This document shows positions 30,210 to 44,205 of a stretch of DNA of 64,000 nt, piece after piece. The first letter of the stretch is position 1. Each line of letters begins with the position of its first letter. Both the position numbers and the translations under genes were made by a program. This DNA comes from Chamaelirium japonicum (Eukaryota > Streptophyta > Magnoliopsida > Liliales > Melanthiaceae), in assembly GCA_947650365.1 (NCBI GenBank), contig OX393557.1, positions 55,094,972 to 55,158,971 on the forward strand. The letters are read 5' to 3'. Under the pieces are notes generated by a model, which was given only the letters and a program-made list of their open reading frames with translations, did no database searches and was not told where the DNA came from.

Positions 30210-33200
30210 GGAATGTATCCATTCTAATTCATTCGTACGATCCATTCTAATTCATTCGCACGATCCATTCTAATTCATTCATACGATCCATTCTATTTCA
30301 TTCTTACGATCCATTCTTACTCATTCGTACGATCCATTCTAATTCATTTGCACGAAGGTATCCATTCTAATTCATTCGTACTATCCATTCTATCTCATTC
30401 GTACAATCCATTCTATTTCATTCGTACGATCCATTCTAATTCATTCGCACGATCCATTCTAATTCATTCGCATGATCCATTCTAATTCATTCGTACGATC
30501 GATTCTGATTCATTCATACGATCCATTCTAATTCATTCGCACGAATGTATCCATTCTAATTCATTCGTACGGTCCATTCTAATTCATTCGCACAATCTAT
30601 TCTAATTCATTCATACGATCCTATCTAATTTATTCGCACGATCCATTCTAATTCATTCATACGATCCATTCTAATTCATTCATATGATCCATTCTAATTC
30701 ATTCGCACGATCCATTCTTACTCATTCGTACGATCCATTCTAATTCATTCGCACGATCCATTCTAATTCATTCGCACGATCCATTCTAATTCATTCACAC
30801 TCATACGATCCATTCTAATTCATTCGCATGAATGTGTCCATTCTAATTCATTCGTACGATCCATTCTAATTCATTCGCACAATCTATTCTAATTCATTCG
30901 TGCAAATGAATCCATTCTAATTCATTCGTCTAATCCATTCTAATTCATTCACATGAATGTATCCATTCTAATTCATTCGTACGATCCATTCTATCTCATT
31001 CGTACAATCCATTCTATTTCATTCGTACGATCCATTCTAATTCATTCGCACGATCCATTCTAATTCATTCGCATGATCCATTCTAATTCATTCGCACGAT
31101 CGATTCTAATTCATTCATACGATCCATTCTAATTCATTCGCACGAATGTATCCATTCTAATTCATTCGTACGATCCATTCTAATTCATTCGTACGATCCA
31201 TTTTATTTCATTCATACGATCCATTTTAATTCATTCGTACGATCCATTCTAATTCATTCGCACGATCCATTCTAATTCATTCATACGATCCATTCTAATT
31301 CATTCGTACGATCCATTCTAATTCATTCGTATGATCCATTCTAATTCATTCGTACGATCCATTCTAATTCCTTCGTATGATCCATTCTAATTCATTCGTA
31401 CGGTATGATTCATTCTAATTCATTCGTACGATTCATTCTAATTCAATCCATTCTAATTCATTCGTACGATCCATTCTAATTCATTCGTACGATTCATTCT
31501 AATTCAATCCATTCTAATTCATTCGTATGATCCATTCTGACTCATTCGTACGATCCATTCTAATTCATTCGCACGAATGAATCCATTCTAATTCATTCAT
31601 ATGATCCATTCTAATTCATTCACATGAATGTATCCATTCTAATTCATTCGTACGATCCATTCTATCTCATTCGTACAATCCATTCTATTTCATTCGTACG
31701 ATCCATTCTAATTCATTCGCACGATCCGTTCTAATTCATTCGCATGATCCATTCTAATTCATTCGTACGATCGATTCTAATTCATTCATACGATCCATTC
31801 TAATTCATTCGCACGAATGTATCCATTCTAATTCATTCGTACGATCCATTCTAATTCATTCGTACAATCCATTCTAATTCATTCGCACGATCCATTCTTA
31901 CTCATTCGTACGATCCATTCTAATTCATTCGTACGATCCATTCTAATTCCTTCGTATCCATTCTAATTCACTCATACGATCCATTCTAATTCATTCATAC
32001 GATCCATTCTAATTCATTCGCATGAATGTATCCATTCTAATTCATTCGTACGATCCATTCTAATTCATTCGCACAATCTATTCTAATTTATTCATACGAT
32101 CGATCCTAATTCATTCGCACGAATGTATCCATTCTAATTCATTCGTACAATCCATTCTATTTCATTCGTACGATCCATTCTTACTCATTCGTACGATCCA
32201 TTCGTATCCATTCTAATTCATTCGTACGATCCATTCTAATTCCTTCATATGATCCATTCTAATTCATTCGTACGGTATGATTCATTCTAATTCATTCGTA
32301 CGATTCATTCCAATTCAATCCATTGTAATTCAATCGTACGATCCATTCTAATTCATTCGTACGATCCATTCTAATTCATTCGTACGATTCATTCTAATTC
32401 AATCCATTCTAATTCATTCGTACGATCCATTCTTACTCATTCGTACGATCCATTCTAATTCATTCGCACGAATGAATCCATTCTAATTCATTCGTATGAT
32501 CCATTCTAATTCATTCGCATGAATGTATCCATTCTAATTCATTCGTACGATCCATTCTATCTCATTCGTACAATCCATTCTATTTCATTCGTACGATCCA
32601 TTCTAATTCATTTGCACGATCCATTCTAATTCATTCGCATGATCCCTTCTAATTCATTCGTACGATCGATTCTAATTCATTCATACGACCAATTCTATCT
32701 CATTCGTACAATCCATTCTATTTCATTCGTACAATCCATTCTAATTCATTCGCACGATCCATTCTAATTCATTCGCATGATCCATTCTAATTCTTTCGTA
32801 CGATCGATTCTAATTCATTCATACGATCCATTCTAATTCATTCGCACGAATGTATCCATTCTAATTCATTCGTACGATCCATTCTAATTCATTCGTACAA
32901 TCCATTCTAATTCATTCGCACGATCCATTCTTACTCATTCGTACGATCCATTCTAATTCATTCGCACGATCCATTCTAATTCCTTCGTATCCATTCTAAT
33001 TCACTCATACGATCCATTCTAATTCATTCATACGATCCATTCTAATTCATTCGCATGAATGTATCCATTCTAATTCATTCGTACGATCCATTCTAATTCA
33101 TTCGCACAATCTATTCTAATTCATTCATACGATCCATCCTAATTCATTCGCACGAATGTATACATTCTAATTCATTCGTACAATCCATTATATTTCATTC

Positions 33201-34105
33201 GTACGATCCATTCTTACTCATTCGTATGAATAGATCATATTCATTCGCACGAATCTATCCATTCTAATTCATTCGTACGATCCATTCTAATTCATTCGCA
33301 CAATCCATTCTAATTCATTAATACGATCCAATCTAATTCATTCATACGATCTATTCTAATTCATTCGCACGAATATATACTTTCTAATTCATTCGTACGA
33401 TCCATTCTAATTCATTCGCACAATCTATTCTAATTCATTAGTACGATCCATTCTAATTCATTAGTACGATCCATTCTAATTCATTAGCACGATCCAAATT
33501 CATTTATCCGTACGATCTATTCTATTTCATTCGTACGATCCATTCTTATCGCACGATCCATTCTAATTCATTCGCACGATCCATTCTCCATTCTAATTCC
33601 TTCGTACGATCCATTCTAATTCCTTCGTATCCATTCTAATTCACTCATACGATCCATTCTAATTCATTCATACGATCCATTCTAATTCATTCGCATGAAT
33701 GTATCCATTCTAATTCATTCGTACGATCCATTCTAATTCATTCGCACAATCTATTCTAATTCATTCATACGATCCATCCTAATTCATTCGCACGAATGTA
33801 TCTATTCTAATTCATTCGTACAATCCATTCTATTTCATTCGTACGATCCATTCTTACTCATTCCTACGATCCATTCGTATCCATTCTAATTCATTCGTAC
33901 GATCCATTCTAATTCATTCGTATGATCCATTCTAATTCATTCGTACGATTCATTCTAATTCCTTCGTATGATCCAGTCTAATTCATTCGTACGGTATGAT
34001 TCATTCTAATTCATTCGTACGATTCATTCTAATTCAATCCATTCTAATTCATTCGTACGATCCATTCTAATTCATTCATACGATCCTTTCTAATTCCTTC
34101 GTACG
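30210..34105 (-). repeat. Longest single-orientation satellite block (3.9 kb, minus)
   Basis: All monomers read CCATTCTAATTCATTC on the plus strand, so the block is minus-oriented throughout, apart from a small irregular patch near 33230. It contains its own direct repeats: the marker GCACGAATGAATCCATTC at about 31571 and 32466 (895 bp apart), with a related site near 30898. This long uniform run contrasts with the frequent switching elsewhere. Confidence 0.85.
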
Positions 34106-37100
34106 AATGAATTAGAATGGATTGCATGAATGAATTAGAATAGATCGTACGAATGAATTAGAATGGATCGTACGAAATGTATCCATTCTAATTCATTCGT
34201 ACGATCCATTCTAATTCATTCGTATGATCCATCCTTACTCATTCGTACGATCCAATCTAATTCATTCATACGATCCATTCTACGATCCATTCTAATTCAT
34301 TCGTACGTTCCATTCTAATTCATTCGTACGATCCATTCAAATTCATTAATACGATCCATTCTAATTCATTCGCATGATCCATTCTAATTCATTCATACGA
34401 TCCATTCTAATTCATTCACACACACGATCCATTTGAATGAATTCGAATGGATCGTGCGTGTGAATGAATTAGAATGGATCGTACGAATGAATTAGACTGG
34501 ATCGTATGAATGAATTAGAATGGATACATTCATGCGAATGAATTAGAATGGATCATACAAATGAATTAGAATGGATTCATTCGCACGAATGAATTAGAAT
34601 AGATTGTGCGAATGAATTAGAATGGATCGTACGAATGAATTAGAATGGATACATTCATGCGAATGAATTAGAATGGATCGTATGAGTGAATTAGAATGGA
34701 TCGTATGAGTGAATTAGAATGGATACGAAGGAATTAGAATGGATCGTACGAAGGAATTAGAATGGATAGTACGAATGAATTAGAATGGATCATGCTAATG
34801 AATTAGAATTGATCGTACGAATGAATTAGAATAGATTGTGCGAATGAATTAGAATGGATCGTACGAATGAATTGGAATGGATACGTTCGTGCGAATGAAT
34901 TAGAATGGATCGTATGAATGAATTAGAGTGGATACATTCGTACAAATGAATTACAATGGATCGTACGAATGAATTAGAATGGATACATTCGTGCGAATGA
35001 ATTAGAATGGATCATATGAATGAATTAGAATGGATCGTTTGAGTGAATGCGAATGGATCGTGCGAATGAATTAGAATGGATTGTACGAATGAATTAGAAT
35101 GGATCGTACGAATGAATTAGAATGGATTGAATTAGAATGAATTAGAATGGATACATTCGTGCGAAAGAATTAGAATGGATCGTATGAATGAATTAGATTG
35201 GATCATATAAATGAATTAGAATGGATCGTACGAATGAATTAGAATGGATCGTGCTAATGCATTAGAATGGATCGTGCGAATGAATTTGAATGGATCGTGC
35301 GAATGAATTAGAATGGATCGTACGAATGAATTAGAATGGATCGTACGAATGAATTAGAATGGATCGTACGAAGGAATTAGAATGGATCGTACGAAGGAAT
35401 TAGAATGGATAGTACGAATGAATTAGAATGGATCGTGCGAATGAATTAGAATGGATCGTACGAATGAATTAGAATGGATCGTATGAATGAATTAGATTGG
35501 ATCGTATTAATGAATTAGAATGGATCGTACGAATGAATTAGAATAGATTGTGCGAATGAATTAGAATGGATCGTACGAATGAATTGGAATGGATACATTC
35601 GTGCGAATGAATTAGAATGGATCGTACGAATGAGTAAGAATGGATCGTACGAATGAAATAGAATGGATCGTATGAATGAATTAGAATGGATCGTGCGAAT
35701 GAATTAGAATAGATCGTACGAATGAATTAGAATGGATACGAATGGATCGTACGAATGAGTAAGAATGGATCGTACGAATGAAATAGAATGGATTGTACGA
35801 ATGAATTAGAATGGATACATTCGTGCGAATGAATTAGGATGGATCGTATGAATGAATTAGAATAGATTGTGCGAATGAATTAGAATGGATCGTACGAATG
35901 AATTAGAATGGATACATTCATGCGAATGAATTAGAACGGATCGTATGAATGAATTAGAATGGATCGTATGAGTGAATTAGAATGGATACGAAGGAATTAG
36001 AATGGATCGTACGAAGGAATTAGAATGGAGAATGGGTCGTGCGAATGAATTAGAATGGATCGTGCGATAAGAATGGATCGTACGAATGAAATAGAATAGA
36101 TCGTACGGATAAATGAATTTGGATCGTGCTAATAAATTAGAATGGATCGTACGAATGAATTAGATTGGATCGTACTAATGAATTAGAATAGATTGTGCGA
36201 ATGAATTAGAATGGATCGTACGAATGAATTAGAAAGGATATATTCGTGAGAATGAATTAGAATAGATCGTATGAATGAATTAGATTGGATCGTATTAATG
36301 AATTAGAATAGATCGTGCGAAAGAATTAGAATGGATCGTACGAATGAATTAGAATGGATAGATTCGTGCGAATGAATTTGAATGGATCGTACGAAGGAAT
36401 TAAAATGGATCGTACGAAGGAATTAGAATAGATCATACGAAGAAATTAGAATGAATCGTACGAATGAATTAGAATGGATCGTATGAATGAATTAGAATGG
36501 ATCGTGCGAATGAATTAAAATGGATCGTATGAATGAAATAGAATGGATCGTATGAATTAGAATGGATCGTACGAATGAAATAGAATGGATCGTACGAATG
36601 AATTAGAATAGATTGTGCGAATGGATTAGAATGGATCGTACGATTGAGTAAGAATGGATTGTACGAATGAAATAGAATAGATCGTACGAATGAATTAGAA
36701 TGGATCGTATGAATGAATTAGAATGGATCGTACGAATGAATTAGAATGGATCGTGTGAAGGAATTAGAATGGATCGTACGAATGAATTAGAATGGATCGT
36801 ATGAATGAATTAGAATGGATCGTTCGAATGAATTAGAATAGATTGTGCGAATGAATTAGAATGGATCGTAGGAATGAATTAGAATGGATCGTGCGAATCA
36901 ATTAGAATGGATCGTATGAATGAATTAGAATGGATCGTGCGAATGAATTAGAATATGGATCGTACAAAGGAATTAGAATGGATCGTACGAATGAATTCGA
37001 ATGTATCCTTTCGAATTCATTCGTACGATCCATTCTAATTCCTTCGTATGAATTAGAATGGATCGTACGAATGAATTAGAATGGATCGTTCGAATGAATT

Positions 37101-40100
37101 AGAATAGATTGTGCGAATGAATTAGAATGGATCGTATGAATGAATTAGAAAGGATACATTCGTGCGAATGAATTAGAATGGATCGAATGAGTGTGAATGA
37201 ATTAGAATGGATCGTGCGAATGAATTAGAATGGATCGTATTAATGAATTAGAATGGATCGTGCGAATAAATTAGAATGGATCGTACGAATGAGTAAGAAT
37301 GGATCGTGCAAATGAATTAGAATGGATCATATGAATGAATTAGAATGGATCGTATGAATGAATTAGAATGGATCGTGCGAATAAATTAGAATGGATCGTA
37401 CGAATGAATTAGAATGGATCGTACGAATGAATTAGAATGGATCGTACGGATGAATTAGAATGGATTCATTTGTGCGAATGAATTAGAATGGATCGTACGA
37501 ATGAGTAAGAATGGATCGTACGAATGAATTAGAATGGATTGAATTAGAATGAATCGTACGAATGAATTAGAATGGATCGTACGAATGAATTAGAATGGAT
37601 CGTACGAATGAATTAGAATGGATTGAATTAGAATGAATCGTACGAATGAATTAGAATGAATCATACCGTACGAATGAATTAGAATGGATCATACGAAGGA
37701 ATTAGAATGGATCGTACGAATGAATTAGAATGGATCATAAGAATGAATTAGAATGGATCGTACGAAGGAATTAGAATGGATAGTACGAATGAATTAGAAT
37801 GGATACCTTCGTGCAAATGAATTAGAATGGATCGTATGAATGAGTAAGAATGGATTGTACGAATGAAATAGAATGGATCGTATGAATGAATTAGAATGGA
37901 TCGTGCGAATGAATTAGAATGGATCGTACGAATGAATTAGAATAGATTGTGCGAATGAATTAGAATGGATCATACGAATGAATTAGAATGGATCATACGA
38001 ATGAATTAGAATGGATCGTATGAGTGAATTAGAATGGATCGTGCGAATGAATTAGAATGGATCGTACGAATGAAATAGAATGGATTCGCACGAATGTATC
38101 CATTCTAATTCATTCGTACGATCCATTCTAATTCATTCGTACAATCCTTTCTAATTCATTCGCACGATCCATTCGCATTCACTCAAACGATCCATTCTAA
38201 TTCATTCATATGATCCATTCTAATTCATTCGCACGAATGTATCCATTCTAATTCATTCGTACGATCCATTCTAATTCATTTGTACGAATGTATCCATTCT
38301 AATTCATTCATACGATCCATTCTAATTCATTCGCACGAATGTATCCATTCCAATTCATTCGTACGATCCATTCTAATCTATTCTAATTTCTTCATGCAAA
38401 TGAATTAGAATGGATCGTACGAATGAGTAAGAATGGATCGTACGAATGAAATAGAATGGATCGTATGAATGAATTAGAATGGATCGTGCGAATGAATTAG
38501 AATGGATCGTACGAATGAATTAGAATGGATCGTATGAATGAATTAGAATGGATCGTAGTAATGAATTAGAATGGATCCTACGAATGAATTAGAATAGATT
38601 GTGCGAATGAATTAGAATGGATCTGGATCGTGTATCCATTCTAATTCATTCGTACGACCCATTCTAATTCATTCGCACAATCCATTCTAATTCATTCGTA
38701 CGATCTATTCTATTTCATTCGTACAATCCATTCTAATTCATTCATACGATCCAATCTAATTCTTCATACGATCCCTTCTAATTCATTCGTACGATCTATT
38801 CTATTTCATTCATACGATCCATTCTAATTCATTTGTACGACCCTTTCTAATTCCTTCGTACGATCCATTCTATTTCATTCGTATGACCCATTCTAATACA
38901 TAAGTACGATCCATTCTAATTCATTCAAACGATCCATTCTAATTCATTCGTACGATCCATTCCATTTCATTCGCACGATCCATTCTAATTCATTCATACG
39001 ATCCAATCTAATTCATTCATACAATCCATTCTAATTCATTCGCACGAATGTATCCATTCTAATTCATTCGCACGATCCATTCTAATTCATTCATACAATC
39101 CATTCTAATTCATTTGCATGAAGGTATCAATTCTAATTCATTCGCACAATCTATTCTAATTCATTCGTACGATCCATTCTAATTCATTCGCACGATCCAT
39201 TCTAATTCATTCGTTCGATCCATTCTAATTCATTCGTACGATCCATTCTAATTCATTCGCACGATCCATTCTAATTCATGCATACGATCCAATCTAAATC
39301 ATTCATACGATCCATTCTAATTCATTCGTATGAATGAAATAGAATGGATCATACGAATGAAATAGAATGGATCGTACGAAGGAATTAGAATGGATCGTAT
39401 GAATGAATTAGAGTGGATACATTCGTGCGAATGAATTCGAATAGATCGTGCGAATGAATTAGAATGGATTGTACGAATGAATTAGAATGGATCGTACGAA
39501 TGAAATAGAATGGATCGTACGAATGAATTAGAATGGATACATTCGTGCAAAAGAAATAGAATGGATTGTATGAATGAATTAGAATGGATCGTGTGAATGA
39601 ATTAGAATGGATCATACGAATGAATTAGAATGGATACATTCGTGCGAATGAATTAGAATGGATTGTGCGAATGAATTAGAATGGATCGTACGAATGAATT
39701 AGAATGGATCGTATGAATGAATTAGAATGGATCGTGTGAATGAATTAGAATGGATGGTACGAATGAATTAGAATGGATCGTATGAATGAATTAGATTGGA
39801 TCGTATTAATGAATTAGAATGGATCGTACGAATGAATTAGAATAGATCGTACGAATGAATTAGAATGGATACGAATGGATCGTACGAATGAGTAAGAATG
39901 GATCGTACGAATGAAATAGGATGGATTGTACGAATGAATTAGAATGGATATATTCCTGCGAATGAATTAGGATGGATCGTATTAATGAATTAGAATGGAT
40001 CGTACGAATGAATTAGAATGGATTGAATTAGAATGAATCGTACGAATGAATTAGAATGAATCATACCGTACGAATGAATTAGAATGGATCATACGAAGGA

Positions 40101-40489
40101 ATTAGAATGGATCGTACGAATGAATTAGAATGGATCGTACGAATGAATTAGAATGGATCGTACGAAGGAATTAAAATAGATCGTACGAAGGAATTAGAAT
40201 GGATAGTACGAATGAATTAGAATGGATCGTACGAATGAGTAAGAATGGATCGTACGAATGAAATAGAATGGATCGTATGAATGAATTAGAATGGATCGTG
40301 CGAATGAATTAGAATGGATCGTACGAATGAATTAGAATAGATTGTGCGAATAAATTAGAATGGATCGTACGAATGAATTAGAATGGATCGTACGAATGAA
40401 TTAGAATGGATCGTACGAATGAATTAGAATGGATCGTGCGAATGAATTAGAATGGATCGTGCGAATGAATTAGAATGGATCGTACGAAT

Positions 40490-41960
40490 GAATTAGAATG
40501 GATACATTCGTGCGAAAGAATTAGAATAGATCGTATGAATGAATTAGAATGGATCGTATGAATGAAATAGAATGGATCGTACGAATGAATTAGAATGGAT
40601 CGTGCGAATGCATTAGAATGGATCGTACGAATGAATTATAAAGGATACATTCGAATTCATTCGTACGATCCATTCTAATTCCTTTGTACGATCCATATTC
40701 TAATTCATTCGCACGATCAATTCTAATTCATTCGCACGATCCATTCTAATTCATTCATACGATCCATTCTAATTCATTCATACAATCCATTCTAATTCAT
40801 TCTAATTTATTCGTATGTGAGTGGATCGTGTTTTTTCGTGCTAATGAATTAGAATGGATCGTACGAATGAATTAGAATGGATACATTCGTGCGAAAGAAT
40901 TAGAATGGATCGTATGAAAGAATTAGATTGGATCGTATAAATGAATTAGAATGGATCGTACGAATGAATTAGAATGGATCGTGCTAATGAATTAGAATGG
41001 ATCGTGCGAATGAATTAGAATGGATCGTGCGAATGAATTAGAATGGATCGTACGAATAAATTAGAATGGATCGTACGAATGAATTAGAATGGATCGTTCG
41101 AATGAATTAGAATAGATTGTGCGAATGAATTAGAATGGATCGTACGAATGAATTAGAAAGGATACATTCGTGCGAATGAATTAGAATGGATCGTATGAGT
41201 GTGAATGAATTAGAATGGATCGTGCGATTAAATTAGAATGGATCGTATTAATGAATTAGAATGGATCGTGCGAATGAATTAGAATGGATCGTACGAATGA
41301 GTAAGAATGGATCGTGCGAATGAATTAGAATGGATCATATGAATGAATTAGAATGGATCGTATGAATGAATTAGAATGGATCGTGCGAATAAATTAGAAT
41401 GGATCGTATGAATGAATTAGAATAGATTGTGCGAATGAATTAGAATAGATCGTACGAATGAATTAGAATGGATACATTCGTGCGAATGAATTAGAATGGA
41501 TCATATGAATGAATTAGAATCGATCGTACGAATGAATTAGAATGGATCATGCGAAAGAATTAGAATGGATCGTGCGAATGAATTAGAATGGATCGTACGA
41601 ATGAAATAGAATGGATTGTACGAATGAGATAGAATGGATCGTACGAATGAATTAGAATGGATACATTCATGCGAATGAATTAGAATTGATCATACGAATG
41701 AATTAGAATGGATTCATTCGTGCGAATGAATTAGAATGGATCGTACGAATGAGTAAGAATGGATCGTACGAATTAAATAGAATGGATTGAATTAGAATGG
41801 ATCGTACGAATGAATTAGAATGGATCGTACGAATGAATTAGAATGGATCGTACAAATGAATTAGAATGGATTGAATTAGAATGAATCGTACGAATGAATT
41901 AGAATGAATCATACCGTACGAATGAATTAGAATGGATCATACGAAGGAATTAGAATGGAT
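40490..41960 (+). repeat. Shared satellite block, copy 1 (with T-run marker)
   Basis: This block matches 59100-60570 in the same orientation, about 18.64 kb further on. Both contain a short minus-oriented insert, then TATGTGAGTGGATCG and GTGTTTTTTCGTGC, then the same order of variant monomers including GTATGAGTGTGAATG. The T-run marker is one of the few places where the satellite departs from its monomer. Its reverse complement occurs near 53696 and 56581. Confidence 0.75.
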
Positions 41961-43288
41961 CGTACGAATGAATTAGAATGGATCGTACGAATGAATTAGA
42001 ATGGATCGTACCAAGGAATTAGAATGGATCGTACGAAGGAATTAGAATGGATAGTACGAATGAATTAGAATGGATACCTTCGTGCAAATGAATTAGAATG
42101 GATCGTACGAGTGAGTAAGAATGGATCGTACGAATGAAATAGAATGGATCGTATGAATGAATTAGAATGGATCGTGCGAATGAATTAGAATGGATCGTAC
42201 GAATGAATTAGAATGGATTCGCACGAATGTATCCATTCTAATTCATTCGTACGATCCATTCTAATTCATTTGTACGAATGTATCCACTCTAATTCATTCA
42301 TACAATCCATTCTAATTCATTTGCACGAATGTATCAACTCTAATTCATTCGTACGAATGAATTAGAATGGATCGTATGAGTGTGAATGAATTAGAATGGA
42401 TCGTGCGAATGAATTAGAATGGATCGTATTAATGAATTAGAATGGATCGTATGAATGAAATAGAATAGATCGTACGAATGAATTAGAATGGATCGTATGA
42501 ATGAATTAGAATGGATCGTACGAAGGAATTAGAATGGATTGTATGAATGAATTAGAATAGATCGTATGAATGAATTAGAATGGATCTTACGAATGAATTA
42601 GAATGGATCGTATGAATTAGAATGGATCGTACGAAGGAATTAGAATGGATCGTATGAATGAATTAGATTGGATCGTATTAATGAATTTGAATGGATCGTA
42701 TGAATGAATTAGATTGGATCGTATGAATGAATTAGAATGGATCTTGCGAATGAATTAGAATGGATCGTACGAATAAATTAGAATGGATTGAATTAGAATG
42801 AATCGTACGAATGAATTAGAATGGATACATTCGTGCGAATGATTTAGAATGGATCGTACGAATGAATTAGAATAGATTGTGCGAATGAATTAGAATGGAT
42901 CGTATGAATTAGAATTGATCGTACGAATTAATTAGAATGGATCATACGAAGGATTTAGAATGGATCGTACGAATGAATTAGAATGGATCGTACGAATGAA
43001 TTAGAATGGTTACATTCGTGCGAATGAATTAGAATGGATCATACGAAGGAATTAGAATGGATCGTACGAATGAATTAGAATGGATACATTCGTGTGAATG
43101 AATTAGAATGGATCATACGAAGGAATTAGAATGGATCGTACGAATGAATTAGAATGGATCGTACGAATGAATTAGAATGGATACATTCGTGCGAATAAAT
43201 TAGAATGGATCATACGAATGAATTAGAGTTGATACATTCATGTGAATGAATTAAAATGGATAATACGAATGAGTAAGAATGGATCGTA

Positions 43289-43293
43289 GAATT
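43289..43293. repeat. Target site duplication, left (GAATT)
   Basis: GAATT directly precedes the TG that opens the 5' LTR. The same five bases directly follow the CA that closes the 3' LTR. Five bp is the usual duplication length for Ty3/gypsy integrases. Both LTR termini are therefore fixed to the base. Confidence 0.95.
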
Positions 43294-43318
43294 TGTGGGT
43301 GCAAATTTTGGCAGAAGT

Positions 43319-43533
43319 CTACCATGGGACCCACCTGCCCTGCCTGGTGGGACCACGAAGGCTACCACGGGACCCACCTGCCCTGCCTGGTGGGACCACG
43401 AGGACTACCACGGGACCCACCGGCCCTGCCTGGTGGGCCCACGAAGACTACCACGGGACCCATCGGCCCTTCCTGGTGGGCCCACAAGGACCACCGCGGG
43501 ACCCATCGGCCCTGTCCGATAGGCCCACGAGCC
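43319..43533 (+). repeat. Five 43-bp tandem units in U3 of the 5' LTR
   Basis: GC-rich units of exactly 43 bp, each beginning CTACCACGGGACCCA or a close variant, followed by CTGGTGGG and CCCACGA. Five units run without a break; the last is the most diverged. The same five occur in the 3' LTR at 51577-51791. They lie about 110 bp upstream of the TATA box, where U3 enhancer repeats are often found. Because 43 is not a multiple of three, the repeat keeps all three plus-strand frames and one minus-strand frame open, which explains the apparent small proteins here. Confidence 0.92.
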
Positions 43534-43642
43534 TGTAGAAACCCCCAGAAGATGGCAGCGGAGCCCACCAGCTTTACTTGGAGGATCCCCAGATACGACA
43601 GCAGAAACCGCCAGTCACCCCGGAATTCCTCCCAGAGAAGCC

Positions 43643-43650
43643 TATAAATA
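43643..43650 (+). promoter_or_regulatory. TATA box of the 5' LTR
   Basis: TATAAATA in the context AGCCTATAAATAGCAGAG. By the usual plant spacing, transcription of the element would start near 43675, which would mark the start of the R region. The identical motif in the 3' LTR is at 51901-51908. Confidence 0.85.
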
Positions 43651-44050
43651 GCAGAGCCTTCGAATGTAAAAGGATCGAATCTCAGATCGAACTCTCAGTT
43701 CTAAAAAACCAGAGCTCTGGGATTTCCAACTTCCCATCTTCCATCTCTCTTTGATCTTCTCTTTTTCTCTCAAAGAGATCAGTGTTTACAGTGATACTCG
43801 GCCTGTCGAGATCACTCCAGCATAAGTGTTAGTGAATTCGGGTTGCTCCCTATAGCACGGAGACGTAGGCTTCGGCTGAACTCCGAGATCAATCTCTTGT
43901 GTCAAACTCTCTCTGATTGCCTCTCTGTTTACATATCGAAAGAGGTAACTTCAAATCCAATTGACAGATCGATCAACGATCTTCAACTCGAACCTTCAAT
44001 TGACTGGTGCTGCGAGAGTCTTCGGGTCGGCACGAAGATTTTCCCCCATA

Positions 44051-44205
44051 GTTTGGCGCCGTCTGTGGGATCCGATCAAAAAGTCCAACTCTCCGTTACT
44101 ACTTGATCGGTTGAACCTACAACTGATCTTGATAGTCAAACTTCCTCGCCCTCTCGGTTGATCATATAACTGAACGGCACTCTCGTTGCACCTTTCGCTC
44201 TCTGA
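44051..44205 (+). other. Leader with primer binding site (44054-44070)
   Basis: TGGCGCCGTCTGTGGGA begins three bases after the 5' LTR. It starts with the TGG that pairs with a tRNA CCA end. This PBS type is reported as complementary to tRNA-Arg in RIRE2- and Ogre-type plant elements, and differs from the tRNA-Asp type (TGGCGCCGTTGCCGGGG) of Athila. The rest of the leader up to the gag start is not coding. Confidence 0.85.

Larger units (their letters stand above)
1..43293. repeat. 23-bp satellite array, left block
   Basis: The whole stretch is made of a 23-bp monomer, GAATGAATTAGAATGG followed by ATCGTAC, or its reverse complement. The period is visible directly: for example the ATGA of successive monomers falls at 241 and 264. 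Common variants change the last bases (CGTGC, CGTAT, CATAC, TGTAC) or expand GGATCG to GGATACATTCG, giving a 28-bp unit. Each monomer carries a GATC and usually a GTAC. Orientation flips many times; detail is given region by region in other entries. I found no gene, RNA gene or foreign insertion in this block. Reading frames that stay open here are by-products of the repeat. The role is unknown; pericentromeric, knob or subtelomeric heterochromatin would all fit. Confidence 0.97.
34106..43293. repeat. Satellite segment left of the retrotransposon
   Basis: Approximate layout: plus 34106-34173; minus to 34432; plus 34433-37008 (2.6 kb); minus to 37045; plus to 38087; minus to 38393; plus to 38632; minus to 39330; plus 39331-40640; minus to 40810; plus to 42220; minus to 42350; plus to the retrotransposon at 43294. 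A non-monomer patch with GTGTTTTTTCGTGC lies at about 40825-40842. The last bases before the element are an 18-bp truncated monomer junction, GGATCGTAGAATT. Confidence 0.82.
43294..44050 (+). repeat. 5' LTR
   Basis: 757 bp, opening TGTGGGTGCAAATTTTGG. It ends CCCCCATA, where the 3' LTR has CCCCCACA, so the canonical CA end has become TA here. Five 43-bp tandem units occupy 43319-43533, and a TATA box lies at 43643. Hand comparison with the 3' LTR gives about 13 substitutions (9 transitions, 4 transversions) and no indels, about 1.7%. At the rice rate often used for LTRs (1.3e-8 per site per year) that is roughly 0.6-0.7 million years. Twelve of the 13 differences fall in the first 451 bp. Confidence 0.95.

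Noticed and set aside
39385-39615. Minus-strand open frames in satellite, also at 54572-54820 and 55806-56045
   Set aside because: Same repeat-derived peptide; variant monomers happen to lack stops. No start context, composition or flanking signal of a gene.
1-43293. CRISPR array
   Set aside because: Repeats are adjacent with no unique spacers, and the inserted element is a plant LTR retrotransposon.
43279-43647. Pro/Gly/His-rich open frames over the LTR start, and the copies at 51391-51905
   Set aside because: Produced by the 43-bp GC-rich repeat, which stays open in several frames. They cross the LTR boundary or the repeat edge and resemble no protein family.
43843-44106. 87-codon plus-strand frame at the LTR end, also at 52101-52376
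   Set aside because: Lies in R/U5 and PBS in one copy and runs into satellite in the other; not conserved as a protein unit.
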